In this document: one piece after another, positions 52,601 through 62,381 of the stretch
Position numbering within the stretch: position 1 is the first letter of the stretch
Layout of the letters: each line of letters begins with the position of its first letter
Position numbers and translations under genes: made by a program
From: Ignelater luminosus
Taxonomy: Eukaryota > Arthropoda > Insecta > Coleoptera > Elateridae
NCBI GenBank assembly: GCA_011009095.1
Contig: VTPC01005736.1
Coordinates: 208,621 to 272,620 of the forward strand
Direction: 5' to 3'
Length of the DNA: 64,000 bases
Notes under the pieces: generated by a model
Told to the model about the DNA's origin: nothing
The model's input: the letters and a program-made list of their open reading frames with translations, nothing else
The model's database searches: none

Positions 52601-53337
52601 AATAAACGCTAATAGAACAAAATTTACTTCTATGTACTACCTGTTTTATTTTGTTTGATCCTTTCATTTTCATTCAAGCATAAAACAGCAAAATTAGATT
52701 TTTCATTTCAACTTATTTTTCTGGAAGGCCGAAATATCAACTCGAGCAAAAAAGTTTCAAAGAAGTAAAAAAACCAATATTCCGTTTGGTGCAGTTAATT
52801 TCCTGTTTATATACTTTATCAATAGAAAAGCTTATAAAGTTACATCTTGCTTGATTCAGTTTTAGCCAAAAAAGTCAAAAACAGCAAGCTTTATAATGAA
52901 AACTGTAATCACAAAATATTCTTCCTTTTCCCTTTTTCTTTTATTTCGATAAATCTGTTCCATTCGATTCCTCTTTCAATAGTAAAACTGTTATTTATTT
53001 ACATTTTGCATTATTATTAACCTTAACAATAATAAAATATCGGACAAGGTTTTTATTTTAGAAAAATGCAACCTTTAAAATAATTTTAGAAAATGATCCT
53101 TTAATTTTAAAAATAAAACTTCATTTCCTTCGTCAAGATTTAAATTTGGTGGAGGCGCCAACTTTTTCATTTTACAATTTAAAAATACATTCAAAACCTA
53201 CCTGTAATAATTAGTGCGGTAAATACAGCAAAACTGCGTTTTATTTGTTTAACCACGTTATACATACTAAGGGTAACTCTAACAATAATAAGAATTTTCT
53301 GCCAGAAAATTTAAATTCTATTTACACTTGATTTCAG

Positions 53338-53456
53338 ATGTGCCGCGAAAATGTTACGCTAACCACGTGTAGTGTCAACTGTACCGGCAAACGACTGTGC
53401 TTCCACACGCTGGGACGAACACTGACATCAAAGTTGGCCGAGGATTTCAGCGAGAG
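53338..53456 (+). CDS. Candidate penultimate exon, Cys-rich
   Basis: Plus-strand exon-like block of 119 nt in a distinctly GC-richer patch, after acceptor TTGATTTCAG with a CTAAC branch-like site upstream, ending at GAGAG|gtgggt. In phase 0 it reads CRENVTLTTCSVNCTGKRLC then FHTLGRTLTSKLAEDFSE. Four cysteines in CX8CX3CX5C spacing and two N-glycosylation sequons (NVT, NCT) suggest an extracellular or secreted protein. Of the three plus frames this is the only one open throughout. The family is not recognised and upstream exons were not found. Confidence 0.4.
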
Positions 53457-53569
53457 GTGGGTTAGGTTTACAACAACTACGTGTACACCACGTTGTTCTA
53501 CGCGAGCGCACCTAACACCAATAAAATTTTCACACATAAATCTTCTATTTCTGTTTCGCTCATTTACAG

Positions 53570-53576
53570 GTATTAA
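53570..53576 (+). CDS. Candidate terminal exon of the Cys-rich gene
   Basis: After a 113-bp GT-AG intron (53457-53569, ending CTCATTTACAG), the exon adds one base to complete Arg, then Tyr and TAA. The protein would end SERY. The short intron and immediate stop are plausible, but nothing else supports it. Confidence 0.3.
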
Positions 53577-55417
53577 TTTTAGGTAGACGATGGGAATTCA
53601 CGTGTTAGTTCTGGTATCGCGCGATTTTTCCTAAAGGATCACGCCACTCTAGTTGTATAATAGTGATAGGCTAAAAAGTAGTATGCGTTCGTTTGGGGGG
53701 AAAAGAGAGACGTACTGAATCGGGTGATCATGCTTACTTAATCGCATTTATGAGAATTCCAACTAATTATGACGAGAACGGAAGAATTACACTGATTATT
53801 GTTGTGGGTATACTACGTAAAATGGTACCACTTTTTGTGGCAAAAAAACTTGCTACTGTGATGGTAACATAGCCTTAGAGAATATTTTCCAAACATGCTG
53901 TTTATATTGGAATTATATTCAATAGAAAGGATCAAATGAATAAGACTAACTGAAGCATTTCATTCAGTTGATTACTTAGTAAATTAGCGCCATTAATGGC
54001 TGGCGGATTTGATGAAATGGACACATCTAGTTATTAAGTTATCACTGAACGTAAGACTAATTGTAGAGTAGTATTACGGTAATGCCTACTATAGCTTAGA
54101 GAATACCACAAATTGCCTGACTGGTAATCCGATATTAACAAATTAAAATCTATCAGTAGATTGAATGTCCTCTACGATTAAATCAAAGTTAACGCATTTT
54201 AATTTTCTAAGTACGGTCCTGATTTAATTTTATTTAAAAGGAAACGCGATGAATCACTTAATTCATCTTTTATTGCAATTTGTGATTACTAATCTTGATA
54301 AAATCAGATTTTGTTTTTTTACTGGGTCATTGTAAAAAAATTACGAGAGGCTTGCCAAAAATAATATTAAGTGTCCAATATAAGTTGAAATAAAAATAGT
54401 ATAGATACTGTAATCTTAAGATAGCTCTATAGGAAAGCGGGCCTTAAAATTGTATTATTTGCAAATCTGAGGTGATACTGGTATTAATCTTACAAACCAT
54501 TATTGATTTTACTTCACTAAAGATATATCTATGAAATACCACTTTAGATTAATTAAAAATCGAGGAAGTTTGAAATTTTGTAGAGTATATTGAAAGGAAA
54601 AACGTCACTACATAGTAATTGTTGAAGAAAGATAAAGAATTAGATTTTAAGAAACCACATCCTTTAAGTAATTTTGGATTTGCAAATCACTGTCAGCTAA
54701 GCTTTCTGTGTTCAAGTCTTTTAGATCACTTTCTTTTACCAAGTTCGTCCAGTCTAATCGAATTCCATTTACAACATTCATATAAATCGAGTAATAAGTT
54801 TCACACCTAACGCGTCTTGTGTAAACAGAACCGGCATTAGTGTTTACGTCCTTATAAGCAAATCTAAGGTCAGTCGTCCATAGATAAATGATTAAATAAT
54901 ACTAGTAACGGCTACTACAAGGCAGAACATTGGGCAATGTCCCCTTTAAAAATTACAACTGGTTTTTTGTTAAAAGTTATTTTCTATTTTTTTTAAATAT
55001 TCTTATTAGGAGTTTTAAACAGAATTTACGATTATGTCACACAAGTTAGAATAACGTGAAATTAAAAGGCGCCAAATATCGTTTAACTTAACATTTTTTT
55101 TTGCATCTTTTGCTTTAGTTATTTAGGCTTATTAGATATATTTGTCGATTTTATGTAATTTATGGTTTAATATTTCATCAAACTTTTAGAAACAAAAAAT
55201 TGAAACTTCAAAACGGAAAAGTAACCTACCACATTTTTAATTCGTTCTACTTACTTTTATCACACGTCAAAAGTAAATAATACGCTTAATATAATAAACT
55301 AATAAATCTTAAATACTAAATAAACAATAAGTAAGTATTATAAAGAATATCGTAAGATGCTTGAACTTACGAAAATGTGATAGTATTGGGTTTATTTTCT
55401 TGACCTGTATTCTTCTT
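53577..55417. other. AT-rich noncoding stretch
   Basis: No gene, repeat or transposon end is recognised on either strand. Confidence 0.45.
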
Positions 55418-55606
55418 AAATTTTTGATTTGATTTTTTATTAGATTAACTGGTCATTAATTAAAAACACTTATTGTAGTCAGTACTTAAATTCTTTATTT
55501 CATCATCGAAACGTCTATGATGAAATGAATAATTTAAGTACTGACTACAATAAGTGTCTTTAATTAATGACCAATTAAGCTAATAAAAAAATCAAATCAA
55601 AAATTT
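55418..55606. repeat. Long near-perfect hairpin (about 88-bp arms, 10-nt loop)
   Basis: The left arm contains the 20-mer CACTTATTGTAGTCAGTACT and the right arm its exact complement. Pairing extends out to AAATTTTTGATTTGATT on the left and its complement on the right, with only a few mismatches and one single-base indel. The loop is around CGAAACGTCT. A 13-bp direct repeat, TTACGAAAATGTG, lies on both sides (55367-55379 and 55605-55617). There is no coding. It could be a MITE, a template-switch product, or the source of a hairpin RNA. Confidence 0.85.
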
Positions 55607-55618
55607 ACGAAAATGTGT

Positions 55619-57315
55619 TTTATTGAGATTCTTATAAAGAAACTACGAATCTTGGAAATAGTTATTTTTGTATTCAGTGCGGGAAATCAGTGTTTTTGGC
55701 ATTTCGGCGTGTCTGCTCGTCTAGTAAAGTATCACTTTCCTGACTAGTTACGTACACTACTACTGCGCCCATGTGAAAAAATGATAAAACTTCCCGTATC
55801 CTTGGCGATGCTTAAATCTAACCTTTTTTTGACGGTTGTAGAAAAAATCATTTTGCATGCATAGCATTTGTTTCATCGCATTAGAACCGTAAAAAAAGTG
55901 CTATAGCGGTTCATTTTTTCACGCATTTGATTGAAAAAAAGTATCGTAACGTGTCATTTTCTAACGCAAAATATTTAAACACAAAACATAGAAGGTTGCT
56001 GTTGCTATGATACACGCTAATTGCAGTACATTTAACATCAATGTTTTCAAATAAAAAACTGTTTTTGAAGTAGGCAGTTCTTGATTTGTATTACGAACGT
56101 GAAAAAAGTTTTGTATGGAATTCGCAAGTAAAGTTACTTTTTTCACTCGTCGGATTTCCTTCTCATAAAAAAAGATTCACTTTACTCACTTGTTGCCTAA
56201 ATAACTATTTTATGTCCATGTGCGCAAGAAATATGTTTTATTTCATCCTGTTCGGTATATACTACTTTACGTCATCAATTAATGGCCGAAAAGTGATACA
56301 TTACGACATAAGGCCAGTAAAGTAACTTTACCGGACTCAAATACAATAAATAAATTACAAATGATAACAAGTATATCACGTTTTTAATATTATGTAATTA
56401 TTATTAAAACTTAAAGATTAGTGCCTCCAAAATAAATTTATTGACTTCGTCCTTGGTAAATACTTTTGACTGATTAGGTTGATGCCCTACAGACTATTTC
56501 TTTAAAAATGCTAGAAGTTTCGGAAATTTTGCTATGTCCTGGTTTTCATTCACCAAAACCATGGATTTTACCACTGAATATTTGGACCATAGAGACAAAC
56601 TATTCACATTTTTGGACTAAAAAATATGGTTTATTAATTAAAAGCAAACAATTAATCTACAAAGTCTTACCAAATCCAAAAAATATGCCAGCGTAATGTG
56701 TTCGTTGACACTTTTTTCAACCATAAACAACTTTCGCCACTCGCAGAACCTTTCGTATTCTTTTTCGTACCGACCAGAAGATTTTCTTGGAATAAGACTT
56801 CCTGTTGCTTCTAAGCACATGCTTGAAATAATATCGCTGGACATCTTCGAATTTTCGGAAATATCTTACTGAAACCTTTTTGACGATAAACAAACAAATT
56901 ACTTAGCACGTAACTATGCCACAGATGGTGACAAATTTGTCAGGTTTCAAGCTACTGCTGTCTGATATTTTTAGCAAATTACTATTTTTAAATATCTTCC
57001 ATAATACTTTTAGACAGAATGAAATAAAACGTTGAACTATACACGGCCGTGAACTGTCATTACAGTACTCGTTTAGAAATTTCAACCTCGGCTCCTTCGC
57101 CGCCTCGGCTGTAAACATCTAACTCATACTGTAATGAGTCAGTTCCCGGCCTTGTAACGTAAATAACTATTACGCACATGGGCGATAAAAAACAAAATGA
57201 CACATTAGGTACTTCAGAAATTCATATAATAATGTTTGAAGGTTGTAGAAAAAATGTTGTTTGCATTTCGTGAGTGAAATCAGTGATTTCTTGGCGCATT
57301 CGAATGACTTTCTAC
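55619..57315. other. AT-rich noncoding stretch
   Basis: Short open frames on both strands (for example 56508-56844) overlap and lack motifs. Nothing is supported. Confidence 0.4.
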
Positions 57316-57420
57316 CAGTGGCGTACCTAGGGTGGAGCGGAGGGGGCGGTCCGTCCCGGGCCTCACCTTGTAGAGGGTCTCCAAATGGGCCATCAATAAT
57401 TATACAAATCCGTAAATTTG
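57316..57420 (+). mobile_element. Solo hAT-like terminus with G-rich subterminal region
   Basis: CAGTGGCGTACCTAGGGTGG begins at 57316 and leads into a G/C-rich stretch with GGAGGGGGCGG and CCCGGGCC, very unlike the AT-rich surroundings. This start and the G-rich follow-on are typical of insect hAT ends. No opposite end or target duplication was found, so it is a truncated end. Confidence 0.5.
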
Positions 57421-57512
57421 AACTTAAATTAACTGCAGAAAGTGTGTATAACAATAATATAAAACATCTGGGAATGCAAAGCATAACCATAACGAACTCC
57501 GTTTTGTTAGTT

Positions 57513-57775
57513 TTTTCAAGTTTTGGCGGCCATTGTCAAAATGGTCAACATGTTCCCGAGGTGATATCAAAAAACTAAAAATGTACGTTTTTCATATTTT
57601 TTGATGTAGAATACGATTCTAAAGTAAAAACAAAATTCTTGAAAATTTTTCAAATTTTGGCGGCCATTCGGACCATGTTTCCGAAGAGATATCAAAAAAC
57701 GAAGACACCACGTTGTCTTTAGTTTTTGATATAGAATCCGAATCTGAAGTCGAAATCTCAAAATTTAAGAAAAAT
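57513..57775 (+). repeat. Two diverged 134-bp direct repeats
   Basis: Units begin near 57513 and 57647, in register by 134 bp. Both share TTTTGGCGGCCATT, a C-rich CATGTT(C/T)CCGA segment, GATATCAAAAAAC, then GATGTAGAATACGATTCTAA against GATATAGAATCCGAATCTGA. They are tandem but clearly diverged. They follow the hAT-like terminus and may be part of the same element. After them comes an A/C-rich ACAGACAGACACACAGAC run. Confidence 0.7.
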
Positions 57776-58329
57776 GCAAACAGACAGACACACAGACTTC
57801 GCAGACTCAGTAACGACTCCTATCGGAGTTCATTCAAAATAGCTATACTTCGTTCACAATGTTTCTGGGTCGTAGCAGGCCATGCTTTCATTTTGTTAGG
57901 TTGGAAGTGTAGTTTTCCTCTTTTTTTTTTTGAAAATTGCCGTGCCTGCATCTGTATTTGGCGCTGTTGCATAGTCAGAAATTTTGCATACACATTTAGT
58001 ATCGATTAGTTTTGGTTTGTTAAAAAGAAATCAAATTTTTCTTATATCTTGCATTTATTAATGTGAATATTAATTAATTAATGACTACTGTGTCTGTCTA
58101 TTAGTGACAGGTATTTTCTCAGAGTGCCTTGGCCCATCAGAACTTTCATTAGAAGACTTAGAACCTTCCGATTCTTTTTCTTTAACTTACAATTAGAAAA
58201 CCTGAACCCAGCTATTTGCTCTTTACCTTGGCGGCTGCCATTGCCACTTATCTAACTTGTATTTTGTGTTTCCTGAGTATATGTATTTAGGGCTGACATG
58301 ATCTAGTGTCTTGTAATCCCCAAAAAGGG
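57776..58329. other. Noncoding stretch between repeats and the LINE tail
   Basis: Contains the end of the GACAGACA-type simple repeat; otherwise nothing recognised. Confidence 0.4.
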
Positions 58330-58419
58330 TTTTTCTTCTTCTTCTTCTTTTTCTTGTAGTAGGAAATAGTCCTGTTTATTCTGTCATCCTAGCTCTTGCG
58401 ATGCTGATGTTCAGATTTC

Positions 58420-58825
58420 ATGCCGCCATTTGGAGGGGTTTTCCTGGTGGTCTTTTCGTTTCCGGGTTTTGTGGATCCATTCTGCCAATGTAATCTCTCC
58501 ACCTACGACGTCATGTTCATGCCCATGCTACCACATCTTTAATTCCCAATTCTCTTAGCGTGTTCTCGTTCCTTATTCTGTCTCTAAGTGTGATTTCCCT
58601 GATTGTTTGTAGCACCTTCATTTCTGTTGTTCTCATCATTCTTTTCGTCTGTGATGTTTCCGCTCTAGTTTCGGTTGCGTAAGTAAGCACTGGCCCCACA
58701 TATGCTTTATATATTCGGATCTTACCTTTCGTGCTCACGAATTTGTTTTTCCATACTGTATCTCTCAAATATCTTGATATTCTGGCTGCATTAATGGTTT
58801 TACTTCCTCTGTAGTGCATCATCAC
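58420..58825 (-). pseudogene. LINE reverse transcriptase, C-terminal part
   Basis: From 58825 the minus frame reads RGSKTINAARISRYLRDTVW, then KIRIYKAYVGPVLTYATETR and MKVLQTIREITLRDRIRNEN. These are the thumb/connector hallmarks of RTE-like elements (K-x-x-I/L-Y-x-x-x-V-x-PVLTY-x-x-E, and DRIRN). After a stop, another frame gives RWRDYIGRMDPQN and RPPGKPLQM, the family's terminal W-x-x-x-I and RPPGRP elements. Frameshifts and the missing catalytic core make it inactive. Confidence 0.8.
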
Positions 58826-59110
58826 TTGATATTTCTTGGTGTATTATGTGTTCGTTAGCCATTAATTTGCATCTGATGGGGCTTTTGGATATTAACATGT
58901 TCAATCTTTGTGTTCTTGGTGATTTTCTGTTTTTCATTTTCTCGATTGCTGTTTGTACCTCTTCAGTTGTTATATTTCCGTCGTTGTCTTCTTCAGCATC
59001 TACATTTTGTGGTTGTTCCTCAGTGTATACTTCGTCATTGAAGTATAGGTTCTTAAAGTGCTCTATCTAGGTTTCAGGTTTTATAGCGTTTATTTGTATT
59101 TTTTCGTTCA
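58826..59110 (-). pseudogene. LINE reverse transcriptase, N-terminal part fused across a deletion
   Basis: On the minus strand this reads IEHFKNLYFNDEVYTEEQ and ITTEEVQTAIEKMKNRKSP, the usual entry to an RTE reverse transcriptase (I-T-x-E-E-V-x-x-A-I-x-x-MKN-x-KSPG-DG). A few residues later it is already in LISKSPIRCKL, which normally lies well after the YADD box. About 250 residues including the catalytic aspartates are therefore deleted at roughly 58955. Confidence 0.72.
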
Positions 59111-59603
59111 CCTTCCTCTTTCTTCCTCCTAGCATATTCCATACCTTCTGTTGGCTCCCTTACATGTCGTGCTCGACTCTGTTGTGAATCTTTCCCAATA
59201 TGTTTGCTTCAGTGTCTTAATCTATTGTTTACTCTATTTCTAACTTCTTTTGAGATTTCATACCCCTCTGGTATTTTGTTACTGGTGTATCTTATGTATT
59301 TTCTGTCATCTTGACTTCCTGTGTAAACCATGGTTTATTGTTTTTTGGTCCATTTGTGTTAATTGTTCTTTGTCCTACTGCTTCGTTGGTGCTGTTTGTT
59401 ATGTTGGCTTTATTTTTCATGATTCTTTAACACTATCTGTTTCCGCGACAGAGTTTTGAGTAATTTTTCCATCCCGCCGTATCTAGTATAAAATTTTGGT
59501 TTATTCGTCTATCAGGGATTCTGCGTTAAATTTGGTTATATAATTAGGTTTCTTCTTTCCGTTTGGTGTATCTAGAAGTGTTTGAATTTTGCATAGTCCC
59601 AGA

Positions 59604-59969
59604 CTATGTTGTGTGATAGCATTTGCAGACCTTAGAGTTCGTACATCGTATTTGTCTAGATTGCAATTTCCGGTTTGTGATTACGAAGTCAATCGTTGAT
59701 TTTTGGCCTCTGGTATTGTTGAATGTGTGTTTATGTTGTGGCTTGTGGTTAAGATATGTGTTATTTATACGTAATTCATTGTGGGCGCATAAATTTATCA
59801 GCTTGTCTCTGTTTTTGTTTATGTATTCTTTATTGAATTTCTGGGATGTCTGATTGCCGATCCTTGAGTTAAAGTCACCCATTATGAAGATTCCGTCACG
59901 GTTGGGGATGTTGTCTATTGTGTTCGGTAGCTCACCAAAAAACCCAAAAAGGTTCCTGGCTCTTAACAA
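59604..59969 (-). pseudogene. LINE apurinic-type endonuclease, C-terminal part
   Basis: The open minus frame carries DNIPNRDGIFIMGDFNSRIG, with the GDFN catalytic motif of exonuclease-endonuclease-phosphatase enzymes. Next come DKLINLCAHNELRINNTYLN, a HKHTFNN element, and STIDFVI near the end (the SxIDF motif). The N-terminal half of the domain is missing. This is the nicking enzyme of target-primed retrotransposition, similar to craniofacial development protein 2-like sequences, which are annotated from such elements. Confidence 0.8.
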
Positions 59970-59990
59970 GCGAATTTGCCCACTTTCTCG

Positions 59991-60979
59991 TTGTCGTGAG
60001 ATTGATTTTCATTGTATTTGTTAGACTAAACCTTTGCATGAAACAGTGTAGCGCGCTTTCCCAAGGTAAGACTGTTTTGCACATCTTGGCTTTCCGGTTA
60101 TATACCTGTTCTTGAGAGCTGTCCGTATTTCATACGTAAAGCTATTTGTCCACTTTTCCAGTGTTTCTTGATTGAGATTGTGAGAGGGTCAATTCCTTTT
60201 GCAACCTCAGTAAGTTCTTTACCTTGGTTACTCGTTTACCCTGATATATGCAAATAATAAGATCGAGTAGATTCGAGACAAAATGACAGTCTGTGAAAGG
60301 ACAGGAAAAGAAAGGGAATTTGCTGCGTAGGAGATGAAAGCGGATTTTTCCGAGTTTCAGGTGGGTATAGAACTCAAAAATTTGTTCCCATACGAAGTGT
60401 CTAAAGAGTATCATTTAGGTCTTGCTTAGGTTGGGTTTGATGTTTCAATGCCAAAATTAAGTCTTTAATCATGGAAGCTCTAGCTAAGAGGTTCCGTAGC
60501 CGCTGCGCCGGTTACATTGTAGAAGTGTGCAAGGTTTATGAAACGACGCCAACGTTCTATGTTTTTTGAGTATGTTCTAATATTCATCTTGCATACACGA
60601 TAGCGCCATTGTGTTACGCAAAAAAGTTCTATTAGTCTACCAAGATACCTAACAACTTAGAATAATTAATGCAACGCTTTTATTTAGTTTACTTCAGATT
60701 TCAAATAAAACCTTTTGGTCTCTACATAGAGAAATTAGTCAATTTATATTTACATTTGATTTACTTAAAAACAAGAAGTCCAAATTTTAAAACTAAACTT
60801 AATACCTTACATATCGTTATTTCCCGTATGCTCTGAGAGTAATAACTCATCATTCTAAGAATTCTTAAGTGAGGCTGATGAACGGTGATCAGAATGTTAA
60901 ATTTTGTTACATTGGCTTTAACACGATATATTATAGCAGACTGTAGAAGTTAAGGAAGAAACAACTTCCTAAACAAATA
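59991..60979. other. Stretch between LINE and MITE
   Basis: A minus-strand block at 60240-60292 has a strong acceptor (CCTGTCCTTTCACAG) and a gtaaac donor around about 52 nt, but no frame is distinctive. A short GC-richer patch lies at 60470-60530. No gene is supported. Confidence 0.35.
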
Positions 60980-61507
60980 CACTGCGTAAAAAAAGTAATG
61001 CACACATTTATTTATGGTATTATATCTACTTTTTCAGAAAAGCGTTCGAAAGGTTGATTTTAAGTTTTGATCAGAAACATTTTAAGTTAAAATTTTGTAA
61101 AAAACCTTAATGTAACAGGTAATAGCTCACTGAAGTACGTTATAATGCCATAGCTTCAGAAAGCTATCCAGTCAAAACAGAATGATGGAGTGTTAAAATT
61201 ATTTTGAATATTTATTCAAAGATAATCTAGATAAGCAATTTTACACCCACAATTGTCAATAATAAGTGACTGCAAAATGTTAGAGTGATATATTTATTTG
61301 ACGAGTTATTTCACTATGAAACCAACTGAGAGATATATTGAAAGATCATTGTTTTGTTTTGGGTGGACAAAGTTTTCTGAATCTTGGGCATTATAACGTG
61401 TTTCAATGATAACTTAACATTGGAGTAATTGGCTTGTTCAAGCGGTTTTCTGAAAAAGCAAATGTAATGTCATAAATATATCTGTGCGTTACTTTTTCCA
61501 CACAGTG
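60980..61507. mobile_element. TIR MITE of Tc1/mariner type, 528 bp
   Basis: Terminal inverted repeats of about 66 bp: CACTGCGTAAAAAAAGTAAT on the left and the complement of CACTGTGTGGAAAAAGTAAC on the right. Both continue through a CTTTTTCAGAAAA block, and the whole is flanked by TA (60978-60979 and 61508-61509). The interior shows no transposase motif on either strand. It is therefore a non-autonomous element, probably moved by a Tc1-like enzyme encoded elsewhere. Confidence 0.85.
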
Positions 61508-62188
61508 TATACCCAAAATTCCACGTAATCGTATATTTAAGTTACCGACTGTTTAATATTCTGTTTTAGTTAAAATCACTAGTTTTGAATGTTTACTGTA
61601 CACCCGAGAGGTTGTATAGAGAATCCCAAACAATTTTCTGACTAAATTATTAAGAAGATTGTATTGTAAGGATCAGTAGCGTAACAACCAATCTCGCAAC
61701 GAATCTCATTGCTTTCATTATTTTTTCAACTTTGCAATTAATTGTTCGTTCTTTATCGTTTTACCACAGCAACATTAACTCTCAAACTTGTATATTTCAA
61801 AGTATTAATAAATAACCAGGGTATGGTTTGCAAGTGTTTAAATTACAAATCCAAATTCCATTCAGAAGAATATCTTATTATTTTTCAGTAAGTATATAGG
61901 TTCTAAATTATGGAATATGAAAGAATCTTCGATACAAAAGAAACTTCTAAACTGTAACACGATAATGCACTTCTAAAAAACTCTATAATTATCTTTCCTA
62001 GAAATCTATAAGCTGAGAATGGTCAATGGTCAGTTTCTTTAAGGAAAAGCTTTGACTGCTCATTGTTAATTAAAACTGAGTGTTGAATGGGGGTGATTTG
62101 TTATTAACATTTATTCTGTTCTTCATTTCTTATGAGAAAGTTTGTGCGATTACTAAACTACTTTCTTCTATTTTTGATTTTTTGAATA

Positions 62189-62321
62189 ATGCCTAAAAAA
62201 CGAGTGTATTATTTAAGCGGCAGTCAAAAACGAAAATTACGAGAAGATGTACAAAAGAAAATTTAAAAGTTACCAAAATTCGACGTTTTTGTAAAGCCGC
62301 CATCGTCTGCAAATTTAGATG
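62189..62321 (+). pseudogene. hAT transposase exon 1 (ZMYM/TTF type)
   Basis: ATG opens MPKKRVYYLSGSQKRKLRED, the short basic K-R-x-x-LSG-x-x-KRK start of ZMYM/TTF-domain hAT transposases. At codon 26 a TAA interrupts KKI-stop-KLPKFDVFV, after which the frame resumes PPSSANLD and reaches donor GATG|gtaaaa in phase 1. The frame either side of the stop is consistent, so the stop is a point mutation. The join to exon 2 restores Asp. Confidence 0.65.
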
Positions 62322-62381
62322 GTAAAAGTTTTTACACGCTTAAATGTAAATAGGTTTAAAAATTACGATTATCTAGTAGTA

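Larger units (their letters stand above)
43735..53337. other. Long AT-rich stretch with only weak candidate exons
   Basis: At 44430-44560 both strands show exon-like frames. On the minus strand DPQNVYWCVRFDLFVWNVLE ends at a gtaagc donor. On the plus strand HFEDHWSGGFLAFVYGILLT ends at a gtaagt donor. They overlap, so at most one is real. At 48396 (minus) a signal-peptide frame is listed separately. A perfect 13-bp hairpin lies at 49649-49680. The rest shows nothing. Confidence 0.35.
58330..59990 (-). mobile_element. RTE-type LINE, 5'-truncated, internally deleted
   Basis: Read on the minus strand from about 59990: endonuclease remnant, linker, N-terminal reverse-transcriptase remnant, a jump over the reverse-transcriptase core, C-terminal region, then a 3' tail of AAG repeats (GAAGAAGAAGAAG on minus, 58337-58355 on plus). 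The order and the tail suit the RTE clade of insect endonuclease-reverse-transcriptase elements. The 5' edge is approximate. It is present as fossil DNA only. Confidence 0.82.

Noticed and set aside
58846..59853. Plus-strand frames rich in Cys, Phe and Leu over the LINE
   Set aside because: They are antisense to the endonuclease and reverse-transcriptase remnants, which carry the recognisable motifs.
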